Assembly (NCBI RefSeq): GCF_001436115.1 | Contig: NZ_AYZQ01000005.1 | Location: 87,248 to 151,247 of the forward strand | Direction: 5' to 3' | Source of the DNA: Lacticaseibacillus brantae DSM 23927 | Lineage (GTDB): Bacteria; Bacillota; Bacilli; Lactobacillales; Lactobacillaceae | DNA: 64,000 nucleotides | Shown here: one piece after another, positions 36,498 through 44,925 of the stretch | How positions within the stretch are numbered: position 1 is the first letter of the stretch | How the letters are laid out: every line of letters starts with the position of its first letter | Position numbers and translations under genes: made by a program | The notes under the pieces: model-generated | Database searches by the model: none | What the model was told of the DNA's origin: nothing | The model's input: the letters and a program-made list of their open reading frames with translations, nothing else

Positions 36498-37700
36498 ATG
36501 AAACTTGCGAATCGGACAATTAAAACCAGCGAGTCTGGCCTGGATGCGCTCTTTGCTGCGACTAGTGCCGACGTCATCTCCTTTGCCGGTGGCTACCCAG
36601 ACGGGCAATTATTCCCTACCAAAGCCATGCAGGCTGCCTTTAACGCTAGTTTTGCCGCTGACCAAGGGACATTACTCCAATATGGCACCACGACTGGTTA
36701 CACGCCGCTCCGGCAAAAAATTGCCGCTCGCCTCAACCGTTTAGACGGTTTATCCCTGACAGCAGACGATATTCTGCTGACCCAGGGCGCACAACAAGGT
36801 TTGGATCTCACTGCTAGACTCTTGTTGAATAAGGGTGATGGGGTCGTCGTTGAAGGGCCAACTTACATTGGCGGTTTAGCTGCCTTTGACGCCTATGAAC
36901 CAACGTACTACGAAGTCCCAGTTCAATCTGATGGCCTCGATTTAACCTCGTTGAAGAAAGTCTTACTCAAACATGAGATCAAGTTTCTCTACACCATTCC
37001 CGATTTCCACAATCCTACTGGAACGGTCATGTCCGTTGAGAAACGCCAAGCCTTGGTGCAATTAGCAAACCAATTTGATTTCATTATTCTTGAAGACGCA
37101 CCTTATCGCGACTTGCGTTATAGCGGCGAACGGATTCCGCCTGTCAAAGCGTTCGATACCGAAGGGCGCGTTATCTACTTGGGCAGTTTCAGCAAAATCC
37201 TGGCGCCCAGCCTGCGTTTAGGTTGGCTTGTCGCAACGCCTGCGCTTCTCAAAGCAATCACTGCGCTCAAGGCGGGGGCCGATGTTGAATCGAGTCATTT
37301 AGTCGCGGTTGCAGTTGACGATTACTTGACGCATAACAGCCTGGATGCTCATTTGGACACCTTGAAAACCAGCTATGCCGTCAAAAAAGACGCCATGGTG
37401 CAAGCTTTGACGCAATATATGCCCAAGGCGGCACATTTTAACAATCCAGAAGGTGGCTTCTTCCTTTGGCTGACACTGCCAGAAGGCTTCGACACCGAAA
37501 AATTCATGCTTGAGTCATTGCTCCCTGAGGCGAAAGTCTCCTTTGTCCCATCAAAGAATCTCTTTGCGTCAAAAAGCGTAATCAATGGCGCCCGCTTGAA
37601 TTTCACGAATGTTTCTGTAGAAGACATCGAGCACGGGGTGGCTGCCCTGGGCTCAGCCCTTAGTCAGGCACTCGCACAACCAATCAGCCATCATGGCTAA
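36498..37700 (+). CDS. PLP-dependent aminotransferase, 2-aminoadipate/aromatic type
   Basis: A 400-residue fold-type I aminotransferase of the class found in MocR proteins and LysN, here without a DNA-binding domain. Start SFAGGYPDGQLFP, YGTTTGYTPLRQKIA, LTQGAQQGLD, the PDFHNPTG motif and the PLP lysine in LGSFSKILAPSLRLGW are all present. Such enzymes move amino groups between 2-oxoglutarate and aromatic, branched or aminoadipate substrates; the exact one is unknown. GGAAGGAG precedes the ATG. It is divergent from a LysR regulator. Confidence 0.92.
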   Translation: MKLANRTIKTSESGLDALFAATSADVISFAGGYPDGQLFPTKAMQAAFNASFAADQGTLLQYGTTTGYTPLRQKIAARLNRLDGLSLTADDILLTQGAQQGLDLTARLLLNKGDGVVVEGPTYIGGLAAFDAYEPTYYEVPVQSDGLDLTSLKKVLLKHEIKFLYTIPDFHNPTGTVMSVEKRQALVQLANQFDFIILEDAPYRDLRYSGERIPPVKAFDTEGRVIYLGSFSKILAPSLRLGWLVATPALLKAITALKAGADVESSHLVAVAVDDYLTHNSLDAHLDTLKTSYAVKKDAMVQALTQYMPKAAHFNNPEGGFFLWLTLPEGFDTEKFMLESLLPEAKVSFVPSKNLFASKSVINGARLNFTNVSVEDIEHGVAALGSALSQALAQPISHHG

Positions 37701-37710
37701 CAATAAAGCC

Positions 37711-37742
37711 AAAAAAAAGACCGTGAGCTCACGGTCTTTTTT
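37711..37742. terminator. Bidirectional terminator
   Basis: Perfect palindromic stem AAAAGACCGTGAGC/GCTCACGGTCTTTT, between the aminotransferase and the convergent MFS gene. Confidence 0.9.
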
Positions 37743-37769
37743 GTTTACTGCAAATCAGTCTCCGTTGAG

Positions 37770-39137
37770 CTAGCGATGCAAGCCTTGTTCCCCCAAGGTC
37801 TTAGGCAATGCCCACACCTCAATGATCGGAGCCAGCATAAGGACTGCTAGAAAAGCAAAGCCTACCTGGTAAGCGGCGTTAACCGGCATAAATATTCCGG
37901 CTAATGACACCACTAAGGTGACGACGGCGACCCCAATTCCCTGCGCCAACGTTTGGGTGACAGCGCTAAGGGTATTGGCACTGTTGCGTTCTTCAAACGC
38001 AACTTCAGTTAAACTGACGCCATTGTACGCCGTCAGTGCTAAGGAGCGCCCCACCCCAGAAACAGTCGCCAAAGCTGCAATCCAGGCAGCAGGCATCGTG
38101 GCTTGCATTAATCCCAGCCCCAAGCCACTGGCCAGAATTAGTGCCAGCGCCAGTATAATCGCATTCCGGTAACCCAGGCGTTCGATCAAAGCCGTTGTAA
38201 ATGGCTTGATGCCAATATTCCCGATAAAGATAAAAATAACCAGCGACCCAGCGGCTAAAGCCGACCAATGCAGGACGGTTTGCAAATACACCGTCAACAG
38301 ATAGGGCAGTGAACCGACCGATAGCCATAAGATTGAACCGCCAGTCTGAGAAATCCGAAACGATGGAATTTTAAGCGCGCTGACAGCGAATAATGGTGCC
38401 CGTGCGTGCGTGAGATGGTAAGCGACTAAGGCAGTTGTAGCCAAGCCAAGGATGAACAAAGCCAAACTCAGCCACCAATTCGGATGGGCCTGAGAAGCGC
38501 TGTCGGCGCTAATCAGCAACAGCAGCGAGGCAGCAGCAATTTCGATAAAACCTAGCAAATCAAAACTCGTGCGAGGCGCTGGTTGGTCAGGCGTCAGTAG
38601 CCGAAGACCAATAATCCAACTCATCAACCCAATTGGTACGTTGATTAAGAAAATCCAGTGCCAACTCGCATAGGTGGCCAATGCGCCCCCAACAACGGGC
38701 GCAATAGCTGGCGCAATCAAAGCTGGCCAAATGAGATAACTCATCATTTTGAGCAAATCTTTGGGCGCGGTTTTCTCAAGGACAATTAAACGCGCCGTGG
38801 GCGTCATTAAGGAACCTGCTAAACCTTGAAGCATGCGCATACCTAGCAATACCACAAAATTGGGAGCCAAGGCGCTACCCAGCGAACTGGCAGTAAAGAG
38901 CAGCACAGCGGTCAACCAGATGCGGCGTTGGCCAAAGCGCCTGGCTAACCAACCGCTCAGAGGAATGAAGACCGCGACTGTAATCAAATAGACGCTAACC
39001 AACAAGGCAACTGTGGCGTTCGTTTCACCAAAGGTTTGGGCAATCTTAGGAAGCGCGGTCGTCACAATAGTGCCATCTAGAATTTCCATAAAGAGACTGG
39101 CTGCCATTAATAAGGCGATTTTGATTGATTTAGGCAT
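37770..39137 (-). CDS. MFS drug exporter, DHA2 (EmrB/QacA) family
   Basis: A 455-residue membrane protein with 13-14 predicted segments. The start (LFMEILDGTIVTTALPKIA) carries the DHA2 motif D1 (LDxTIVNxALP type) and PLSGWLARRFGQRRIW is MFS motif A. Such pumps expel drugs or cations using the proton gradient. It overlaps the upstream PadR gene by 8 bases, so it is coupled to that regulator, which probably represses it until a substrate appears. Confidence 0.93.
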   Translation of the reverse strand: MPKSIKIALLMAASLFMEILDGTIVTTALPKIAQTFGETNATVALLVSVYLITVAVFIPLSGWLARRFGQRRIWLTAVLLFTASSLGSALAPNFVVLLGMRMLQGLAGSLMTPTARLIVLEKTAPKDLLKMMSYLIWPALIAPAIAPVVGGALATYASWHWIFLINVPIGLMSWIIGLRLLTPDQPAPRTSFDLLGFIEIAAASLLLLISADSASQAHPNWWLSLALFILGLATTALVAYHLTHARAPLFAVSALKIPSFRISQTGGSILWLSVGSLPYLLTVYLQTVLHWSALAAGSLVIFIFIGNIGIKPFTTALIERLGYRNAIILALALILASGLGLGLMQATMPAAWIAALATVSGVGRSLALTAYNGVSLTEVAFEERNSANTLSAVTQTLAQGIGVAVVTLVVSLAGIFMPVNAAYQVGFAFLAVLMLAPIIEVWALPKTLGEQGLHR

Positions 39138-39660
39138 GTGGGACTTCCCCCTTCTCTAGGCGCGTTTGAAAGTCACTAATCCATTCGAGTGTTGCTTGTG
39201 CTTGAACGATATGCAGTCGAATCCGTTGTGCGGCATACCAGTGATCGATTTTGGCTACCGCGTTCAGTCGGTCAATATTTTCTTGGCTATGCGCAATGAC
39301 CCGGTCTTGTTCAGCCCGATACATTGTCAGTAAGTCAAATTGGTCAGACAGTGGCAAATGTTGCATCGCATCAAGCTTTATCCGGTAAATATCGTCTGTG
39401 TGTGCCCCTTTGGGAATTGGATCCGCCATCAAAGCCATAAACCGTTCGCGGCCGGCCGGTGTAATCGTCGCAATTTTTCCGTCCCCACTAGCTTTCAGCT
39501 CGATAGCGCCGGCTTTAGCTAAGCGATCGAGTAACGGATAAATCACGCCGAAGCTGACCTTCCGATACGGGCCAACTGGCATTTGCAATGCCTTTTGAAG
39601 CTGATAACCATTCTTAGGTGATTCCATCAGCTCACTCAAAACGTTTAATTCATTCATCAT
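39130..39660 (-). CDS. PadR family transcriptional regulator
   Basis: A 176-residue PadR regulator: N-terminal winged helix (about 1-80; LNVLSELMESPKNGYQLQKAL and VIYPLLDRLAKAGAIE) and a C-terminal coiled dimerisation domain (about 90-170). I chose the ATG at 39660; the frame extends to 39729 but runs through the promoter and operators. It leads a two-gene operon with an MFS exporter. Two palindromes in its promoter suggest autorepression. Confidence 0.92.
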   Translation of the reverse strand: MMNELNVLSELMESPKNGYQLQKALQMPVGPYRKVSFGVIYPLLDRLAKAGAIELKASGDGKIATITPAGRERFMALMADPIPKGAHTDDIYRIKLDAMQHLPLSDQFDLLTMYRAEQDRVIAHSQENIDRLNAVAKIDHWYAAQRIRLHIVQAQATLEWISDFQTRLEKGEVPHA

Positions 39661-39678
39661 TATTTTCGTCCCCGTCCC

Positions 39679-39693
39679 ATATCTAAAAGATAT
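39679..39693. promoter_or_regulatory. PadR operator candidate 1
   Basis: ATATCTAAAAGATAT, a 15 bp palindrome apart from the centre, lies between the predicted transcription start and the ATG of padR. Its match to operator 2, in the opposite orientation, is exact over 15 bp. Confidence 0.65.
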
Positions 39694-39702
39694 AAGTAAC
39701 GT

Positions 39703-39717
39703 ATATCTTTTAGATAT
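39703..39717. promoter_or_regulatory. PadR operator candidate 2
   Basis: ATATCTTTTAGATAT, the reverse complement of operator 1, lies in the spacer between -35 and -10. The two centres are 24 bp apart. Confidence 0.65.
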
Positions 39718-39720
39718 ATT

Positions 39721-39726
39721 TGTCAA
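39721..39726 (-). promoter_or_regulatory. -35 element of padR-MFS promoter
   Basis: A consensus TTGACA on the minus strand. The -10 is less clear (TATACG with a 15 bp spacer, or TACGTT with 17 bp) and is enclosed by the two operator palindromes. Confidence 0.55.
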
Positions 39727-39729
39727 CAT

Positions 39730-39764
39730 AAAAAAAGCCGTGCTCCCAATCTGGAGAGCACAGC
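39730..39764 (-). terminator. Terminator after DUF1634 operon
   Basis: On the minus strand GCTGTGCTCTCC/GGGAGCACGGC forms a stem followed by seven T. It ends the operon at 39799-42411 and abuts the padR promoter. Confidence 0.85.
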
Positions 39765-39798
39765 CATGTCATGCCAATTGGCTAAATTCGAATCGCTA

Positions 39799-40167
39799 TT
39801 AGCCGGCGTAACCAATAAACATTGCAATGACGAGGATAACTAAAACAACAGTGGTAATCGCTGTGTACAAGAAATCCTTTTCTTTAAAGAAAGCGTAGAT
39901 TGAGACCACCACGCGTAATACGGGCGTCAAAATCAATAAGAACAGGCCGAGCATCATAATGGCATATGGCTTCAATGCGACCACGCCACTGAGAATGGCC
40001 GATGGTGTGGTCGGATGACTGGCACCAGCATAGCCGCTGTGGCCAGAAATAATGAACATTGCCATCCCAATCAGAATCACGGTGGCAGAAATGATTACCC
40101 CAACGCGTAGGAGCTTGCCAATGACCAGTTCAATCTTCTCTGTTTCTTCACGTGTTGATTGATCCAT
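39799..40167 (-). CDS. DUF1634 family membrane protein
   Basis: A 122-residue protein with three membrane segments (about 20-42, 60-80, 97-120). The start IELVIGKLLRVGVIISA is typical of DUF1634 proteins, which nearly always sit beside TauE/SafE permeases. Its ATG shares a base with the permease stop (TAATG), so it is coupled. It is likely an accessory subunit of the exporter; the function is not established. Confidence 0.88.
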   Translation of the reverse strand: MDQSTREETEKIELVIGKLLRVGVIISATVILIGMAMFIISGHSGYAGASHPTTPSAILSGVVALKPYAIMMLGLFLLILTPVLRVVVSIYAFFKEKDFLYTAITTVVLVILVIAMFIGYAG

Positions 40168-41021
40168 TAGATGTTCACCCCAATTCCTTTAAGCAACATC
40201 TGCAAGCCCATGTAGCCAATCACCGGGATAAAAATCCACCGTAAAACTTTCGTCGGTAAATATTGCATAATCCGGGAGCCAATGGTGGCGCCAACCAGAA
40301 TGCCCATGGCCAAAGGGGCGGCAATTTGTGGTTGAATGGCGCCATTGAAGAAGTAGACCGTGGCACTGGCAGCGGCCGTAACACCCATCATCAAATTACT
40401 GGTGGCCGTCGATGGCTTGAGGGGCATTTTCATGATGGTATCCATGGCCAAGACCTTGAAGGCCCCGCTCCCAATACCCAACAATCCTGAAGCCAACCCA
40501 GCCCCGAACATCATGGCAAAGCCACCGGGCACGTTGGTCACTGAGTAATCAACATGTTGCTTGGTGGCTTTATCGTAATACGACCCATTTAAGCGCAGTT
40601 TTTGGGCGTAGCTGTCATCATTGACACTCACTAACTTTTCGCCCTTAGACATCATTTTACGAATCATGTTGTACACCGAGAATAATAGCAAGGCACCGAA
40701 TAAGAAGTACAACACACTGCTGTTGACTAAGCCCGTCACGACCGCGCCTAATATGGCCCCGACCGTGGTGGCAATTTCAAGAAACATCGCGACCCGTAAA
40801 TTCAACATATCGTCTTTCAAATAGGCAATCGTCGCCCCAGAACTCGTGGCAATGACTGCAATCACACTGGCGCCAATCGCATATTGAATGGGTAAACCCA
40901 TCAATAAGGTAAGGACTGGCGTAATAATGATGCCCCCGCCTAAGCCCAAGAGGGCGCCCAAAATGCCGGCGGCTAACCCGGTAAAAGCCAAAATCAATAA
41001 TTGTTGTACCAATTTGTCCAC
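40167..41021 (-). CDS. TauE/SafE family permease (sulfite/anion exporter-like)
   Basis: A 284-residue membrane protein with about eight segments in two repeats. The family hallmark GAxLGLGGG (LLGLGGGIIITPVL) is in the first half and GLLGIGSGAFKV in the second. TauE/SafE proteins move sulfite, sulfonates or other anions. The start is uncertain: GTG at 41021 has GAAAGG right next to it, while a TTG at 41012 would be spaced 9 bp from it. The frame overlaps the upstream hydrolase gene by 28 bases. It is followed by DUF1634. Confidence 0.87.
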   Translation of the reverse strand: MDKLVQQLLILAFTGLAAGILGALLGLGGGIIITPVLTLLMGLPIQYAIGASVIAVIATSSGATIAYLKDDMLNLRVAMFLEIATTVGAILGAVVTGLVNSSVLYFLFGALLLFSVYNMIRKMMSKGEKLVSVNDDSYAQKLRLNGSYYDKATKQHVDYSVTNVPGGFAMMFGAGLASGLLGIGSGAFKVLAMDTIMKMPLKPSTATSNLMMGVTAAASATVYFFNGAIQPQIAAPLAMGILVGATIGSRIMQYLPTKVLRWIFIPVIGYMGLQMLLKGIGVNI

Positions 41022-41791
41022 CCTTTCTGCTCCGTTGTGGTAAAGAGAAACTTGGCTAGTATGCGATCCACATCCGGATTTTGATGCAGCATAATATGAT
41101 AGCTGTCTAGAGGGCTCCCATGAATAATAACCGTCTTCACTGAGGCCACATATGGTTTGACCTGAGTCGTGAAGTGTTTGAGTGATGTGAGATTAACCGC
41201 CCAATCACTATCAAAATTCCAGACCTGACCGCCTAGATTCAATACATGCAAATCTTTGGGCAAGCGATTCATCGTTGTCTCCCCAGGATAATCTGAGGCC
41301 AGACTGGCAAATTTCAACACTTTAGGATCCGTCGATTTGCGGTATTTCGTCAAGTAATCATAAATGATGTTACCACCGCTGGAGTGTCCCACCAGATAGA
41401 CTTGTGAGAAATGACGCTTTTTTAAACTTTGCATTAAGCGTGCCAACTGCTTGGCTTCTTTAGGGGGATTCTTCGCGTCATCAAATAAGACATTGATGAG
41501 CGGGTTCGTCCCAGAAGCCGGCCCTAGGGTCTTGAAGGTTTCGGAGTGTTCGTGGACCTGCACCTGGTAACGTTCAGTTGCAATCCCATAGCGGGTGTAG
41601 CGGGCCATCATCGGACCAAACGAGGTCCAATTGCCCCCGTAGCCTGGAATAAAGACCGTGGCCACACGGGCTTGTGGTACCTGGAAGTTCGCATACACGC
41701 GCAACCGCTGATGCCACCAAAGTCCAAGACTGGCGGTTAAGACGAGCAACACCGTCACGATGCCAATCAGCCATTTCCAACGCCGTTTCAT
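40994..41791 (-). CDS. Membrane-anchored alpha/beta hydrolase, DUF915-like
   Basis: A 265-residue hydrolase with an N-terminal membrane anchor (about 5-26) and an extracytoplasmic alpha/beta domain. The nucleophile elbow is GHSSGG; TVFIPGYGGNWTSF forms the oxyanion region; a late HIML His is a candidate for the triad. DUF915-type cell-surface hydrolases are common in lactobacilli and their substrates are mostly unknown. It shares one base with the upstream gene (TAATG) and overlaps the TauE gene by 28 bases, an unusually compact arrangement. Confidence 0.85.
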   Translation of the reverse strand: MKRRWKWLIGIVTVLLVLTASLGLWWHQRLRVYANFQVPQARVATVFIPGYGGNWTSFGPMMARYTRYGIATERYQVQVHEHSETFKTLGPASGTNPLINVLFDDAKNPPKEAKQLARLMQSLKKRHFSQVYLVGHSSGGNIIYDYLTKYRKSTDPKVLKFASLASDYPGETTMNRLPKDLHVLNLGGQVWNFDSDWAVNLTSLKHFTTQVKPYVASVKTVIIHGSPLDSYHIMLHQNPDVDRILAKFLFTTTEQKGWTNWYNNY

Positions 41792-42411
41792 TACTTCTTG
41801 GCCGCCGGTTTCTTCGTGGCAGTCTTCTTTGCAGGCGCCTTTTTGCGAGTGGTCTTAGCGGCCGGCTTCTTGGCTGCTGCCGTCTTAGTCGTCGTTCGCT
41901 TGGTTGCTGGTTTGCGCTTATTGGCGGGCACTTCTTTAGCCACCGGTTGTGGCTTACTCATCTCGGCTTCAATGAAGTCGAGTTTCTCATAAATTGCATC
42001 GTTGATTTCCGCATTTTTGACCGTAAAGTCAGCCAAATAACTGGCCACGTCTGTCATTTTATCGATGCGCAAGCCCGAGACATTCACCCACTGAGAGGTG
42101 ATCACTAAGTACAAATTCACCGGCACAATTTCTTCGACTTCCAAGAAGTTGTTGATTTTCTTGTAGTCTGCCATAGGAAGATTAATCACACTGGTTTCCA
42201 GGCTCACTAGGACTGGTTCTTTATAGGTCACCTCAAGTGTGGCTTGAATGAGTTGGTTCTTTTGCGTGGCAGCTTGAACACTTTCATAGAGACTGGCCAT
42301 GAATTGTGCGAGGCCTTGTTCTTTGAGGTCCATTGGATCGACAGTCTTTTGTACTTGCTCATAATTACCTTCTGCAATTGCGTTCTGGTAAGTTTGTACA
42401 TTGATTTCCAT
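41791..42411 (-). CDS. Unknown protein with histone H1-like Lys/Ala tail
   Basis: A 206-residue cytosolic protein. Residues about 1-155 form an acidic folded domain that I do not recognise. Residues about 157-206 are almost wholly Lys, Ala, Pro, Thr and Arg (for example AAKKPAAKTTRKKAPAKK), like the tail of histone H1 or bacterial H1-like proteins, and should bind nucleic acid or other polyanions. I chose ATG 42411 with GGGAC about 8 bp upstream; the frame is open to 42480. It leads a four-gene operon with a surface hydrolase, a TauE permease and DUF1634. It is divergent from the nuclease-helicase operon, 150 bp away. Confidence 0.85.
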   Translation of the reverse strand: MEINVQTYQNAIAEGNYEQVQKTVDPMDLKEQGLAQFMASLYESVQAATQKNQLIQATLEVTYKEPVLVSLETSVINLPMADYKKINNFLEVEEIVPVNLYLVITSQWVNVSGLRIDKMTDVASYLADFTVKNAEINDAIYEKLDFIEAEMSKPQPVAKEVPANKRKPATKRTTTKTAAAKKPAAKTTRKKAPAKKTATKKPAAKK

Positions 42412-42561
42412 GAAATCGTCCCTTTTCCTTGTAATATAGCCATCATAGCGTACCATCGCACAAACTTTCAAGGCGAGCATGTCGGCAAGAACTTCCCGTC
42501 GTCGTATCGACCATTTTCACCCCCGAAAGTTTGTTCTATAATGAGACCAACGGAGGGCATT

Positions 42562-44925
42562 ATGGCAGAAACAAAGATTGGGGTGCGTGAGCTGGTCGAA
42601 TTGACTGTGCGCACTGGTGACTTGAATCCCGTTACCACCGCTTCAAATAACACGGCTATGCTTGGCAGCAAAATTCACCGCCAGTTGCAGGCCGCCCATA
42701 CTGAAAGCGACTTCGAGAAAGAAGTCTATTTGGAGCACCCCATGACAATTAATGCCACCACCTACTTAATTAATGGCCGCGCAGACGGTGTTCTCACTGA
42801 TGAATCGGGCGTGACCATTGAAGAAATCAAAACCTCAGCGCGCAACTTTGCTGATGTGACTCAAAATACCAAGGACCGCTACTGGTCGCAATTATACTTA
42901 TACGGCCTGTTTCTTTGCGAAAGTCGGGATCTTGACCAGGTGCAACTGGATTTAATTTATTATCAAACCAGCACCGATCAAGTCAGCCGGTTCACTGAAA
43001 CAAAAACTCGGGCGGAGTTGAGTCTGTATTTTGAAGACTTAATTGCCGCTTTCAAGGATTGGCTTGATATGCGTCAAGCCATTGTTGACGCCCGGAATCA
43101 AAGTGCCAAGACCTTGGCTTTTCCTTTCCCAGAATTTCGAACCGGTCAACGCGAAATGGCTGCGGCCGTCTACAAGACCATCTACGCCCAGACCCGACTG
43201 TTTGTTGAGGCTCCCACTGGAACAGGCAAAACCATCTCGACTCTGTTCCCAGCTATTAAGGCAATGGGTGAGGGCCTGATTGAACGGCTCTTCTACCTAA
43301 CAGCTAAGCAGAGCACCCGCCGAGTGGCAGAGGATGGGATGGCACTGTTAGCCGCCAACGGCCTGGTCGCCAAAAGCATCACCCTCACCGCTAAGGACGT
43401 CATCACCTTTGATGATGAGCCGGATGACCCCAGTTTAAATCCTTACATGCTCGGATACTATGACCGCTTGAAACCGGCTTTGAAAGATATGTTTGCTCAT
43501 GAGAATCAGTTAACCCGCGGCGTCATTGAAACTTACGCCCAGAAACATACTCTCGACCCGTTCGAGTTCAGTCTCGATGCGAGTCTTTTTTGTGATGTGG
43601 TGATTTGCGATTACAATTATCTCTTTGACCCCACAGTGTTCCTTCAACGATTCTTTAGTGAACCAGATCCGGGGAACTTCTTCCTCGTTGACGAAGCCCA
43701 CAACCTGATTTCCCGTGCACGCAGTATGTATTCGGCTTCAATTGAAGATGGTCAATTTGTCTCCCTAAAAGACGCACTCAAGGGCCATAAAGGGAAAATT
43801 TTCACCAGCTTGCGGCGGCGCATTAATCGTGTGCTGGACGAGTTTGACCTCTTGAGTGAAGCCCTTAGCAACCAAAAGCTACACGAACATTATCAAAAAG
43901 ATTCCGCTGACGGCTTAGTGACGCGACTGAATCAATTTAGCCAAACGATTCATGATTGGCTGGGCAGTGATCCCGCTCCTGAGTTACAACCCATTACTGA
44001 AATTGTGTTGCCCGTTTATTTTGCTGCCAACCAATTCTTACGCATTAATGATTTCTATAACGATGCTTATGAAACCCGGATTGCAAATGACCATGGTGTG
44101 ATGGTCAAAGCACTGTGTTTAGACCCCAGTAATTTCATTGATCAATCTTTGGCATTGGGGCGTGGGGCCGTGCTCTTCTCAGCCACGCTATCACCGATTC
44201 ATTACTATCAAGAGATTCTCGGTGGACTCGACAACAGTCTCGCCTACCAATTACCTTCACCCTTTGACCAGCGCAATCTCAAGTTAATTGCCACCAGTAA
44301 CATTCAAACGACCTACCAACAGCGGGCGGCCAACCTGCCAACCATTGTGGCGAGTCTGGAAACACTGATTGCTGCCAAGCCTGGCAACTATCTGTTCTTT
44401 TTCCCGTCTTACCAATACTTAGAGCAAGTGTATACGGCGTTTGCGGCCGCTCATCCTACCGCAGACCTGGTCGTTCAAGCCGGCCAGATGGATGAAGCCG
44501 CGCGCAAAGACTTCCTTGCTCAGTTCAGCGCTGACAGTCAGACGATTGGTTTTGCCGTCCTGGGCGGCATCTTCTCAGAAGGCATCGATCTCAAGGGGAC
44601 CCGCCTGATTGGCGTAGCCATTATTTCGGTTGGCCTACCCGGACTCAACAGTGAAACCGATCGTCTTAAAGCGTATTATGACGCCCAAAACGGACAAGGA
44701 TTTGCCTATGCTTATCAATTACCTGGCTTAAACAACGTGCTTCAAGCCGCCGGCCGAGTCATCCGCGGGGAACACGATTGTGGCGTCATCCTATTGTTAG
44801 ATCAACGCTTTGCCACCCCCCGCTACCGCGCCCTTTTCCCTAATCATTGGCAAGGGCTGACCATCAGCCGCTCGACGAGCCAACTTGCTGAACAGCTGCG
44901 ACATTTCTGGGAGGATCACGGATGA
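42562..44925 (+). CDS. Cas4-like nuclease fused to DinG/XPD-type helicase
   Basis: A 787-residue fusion. The N-terminus (about 1-150) has the RecB/Cas4 nuclease motifs: H39 (GSKIHR), D75 (GRADG), E88-x-K90 (TIEEIKTS) and Q110xxxY114. From about 190 it is a superfamily 2 helicase: Walker A PTGTGKT (218-224), DEAH box at 377-380 (LVDEAH), FSATLSP and a late QAAGRVIRG. Relatives carry four iron-sulfur cysteines between Walker A and the DEAH box (in motifs like KICF, CNPxxC and CPFEFS); here they read VITF (280-283), SLNPYM (291-296) and DPFEFS (332-337), so all are lost. I chose ATG 42562, with GGAGGG 4 bp upstream. It heads a coupled three-gene operon. Confidence 0.9.
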   Translation: MAETKIGVRELVELTVRTGDLNPVTTASNNTAMLGSKIHRQLQAAHTESDFEKEVYLEHPMTINATTYLINGRADGVLTDESGVTIEEIKTSARNFADVTQNTKDRYWSQLYLYGLFLCESRDLDQVQLDLIYYQTSTDQVSRFTETKTRAELSLYFEDLIAAFKDWLDMRQAIVDARNQSAKTLAFPFPEFRTGQREMAAAVYKTIYAQTRLFVEAPTGTGKTISTLFPAIKAMGEGLIERLFYLTAKQSTRRVAEDGMALLAANGLVAKSITLTAKDVITFDDEPDDPSLNPYMLGYYDRLKPALKDMFAHENQLTRGVIETYAQKHTLDPFEFSLDASLFCDVVICDYNYLFDPTVFLQRFFSEPDPGNFFLVDEAHNLISRARSMYSASIEDGQFVSLKDALKGHKGKIFTSLRRRINRVLDEFDLLSEALSNQKLHEHYQKDSADGLVTRLNQFSQTIHDWLGSDPAPELQPITEIVLPVYFAANQFLRINDFYNDAYETRIANDHGVMVKALCLDPSNFIDQSLALGRGAVLFSATLSPIHYYQEILGGLDNSLAYQLPSPFDQRNLKLIATSNIQTTYQQRAANLPTIVASLETLIAAKPGNYLFFFPSYQYLEQVYTAFAAAHPTADLVVQAGQMDEAARKDFLAQFSADSQTIGFAVLGGIFSEGIDLKGTRLIGVAIISVGLPGLNSETDRLKAYYDAQNGQGFAYAYQLPGLNNVLQAAGRVIRGEHDCGVILLLDQRFATPRYRALFPNHWQGLTISRSTSQLAEQLRHFWEDHG

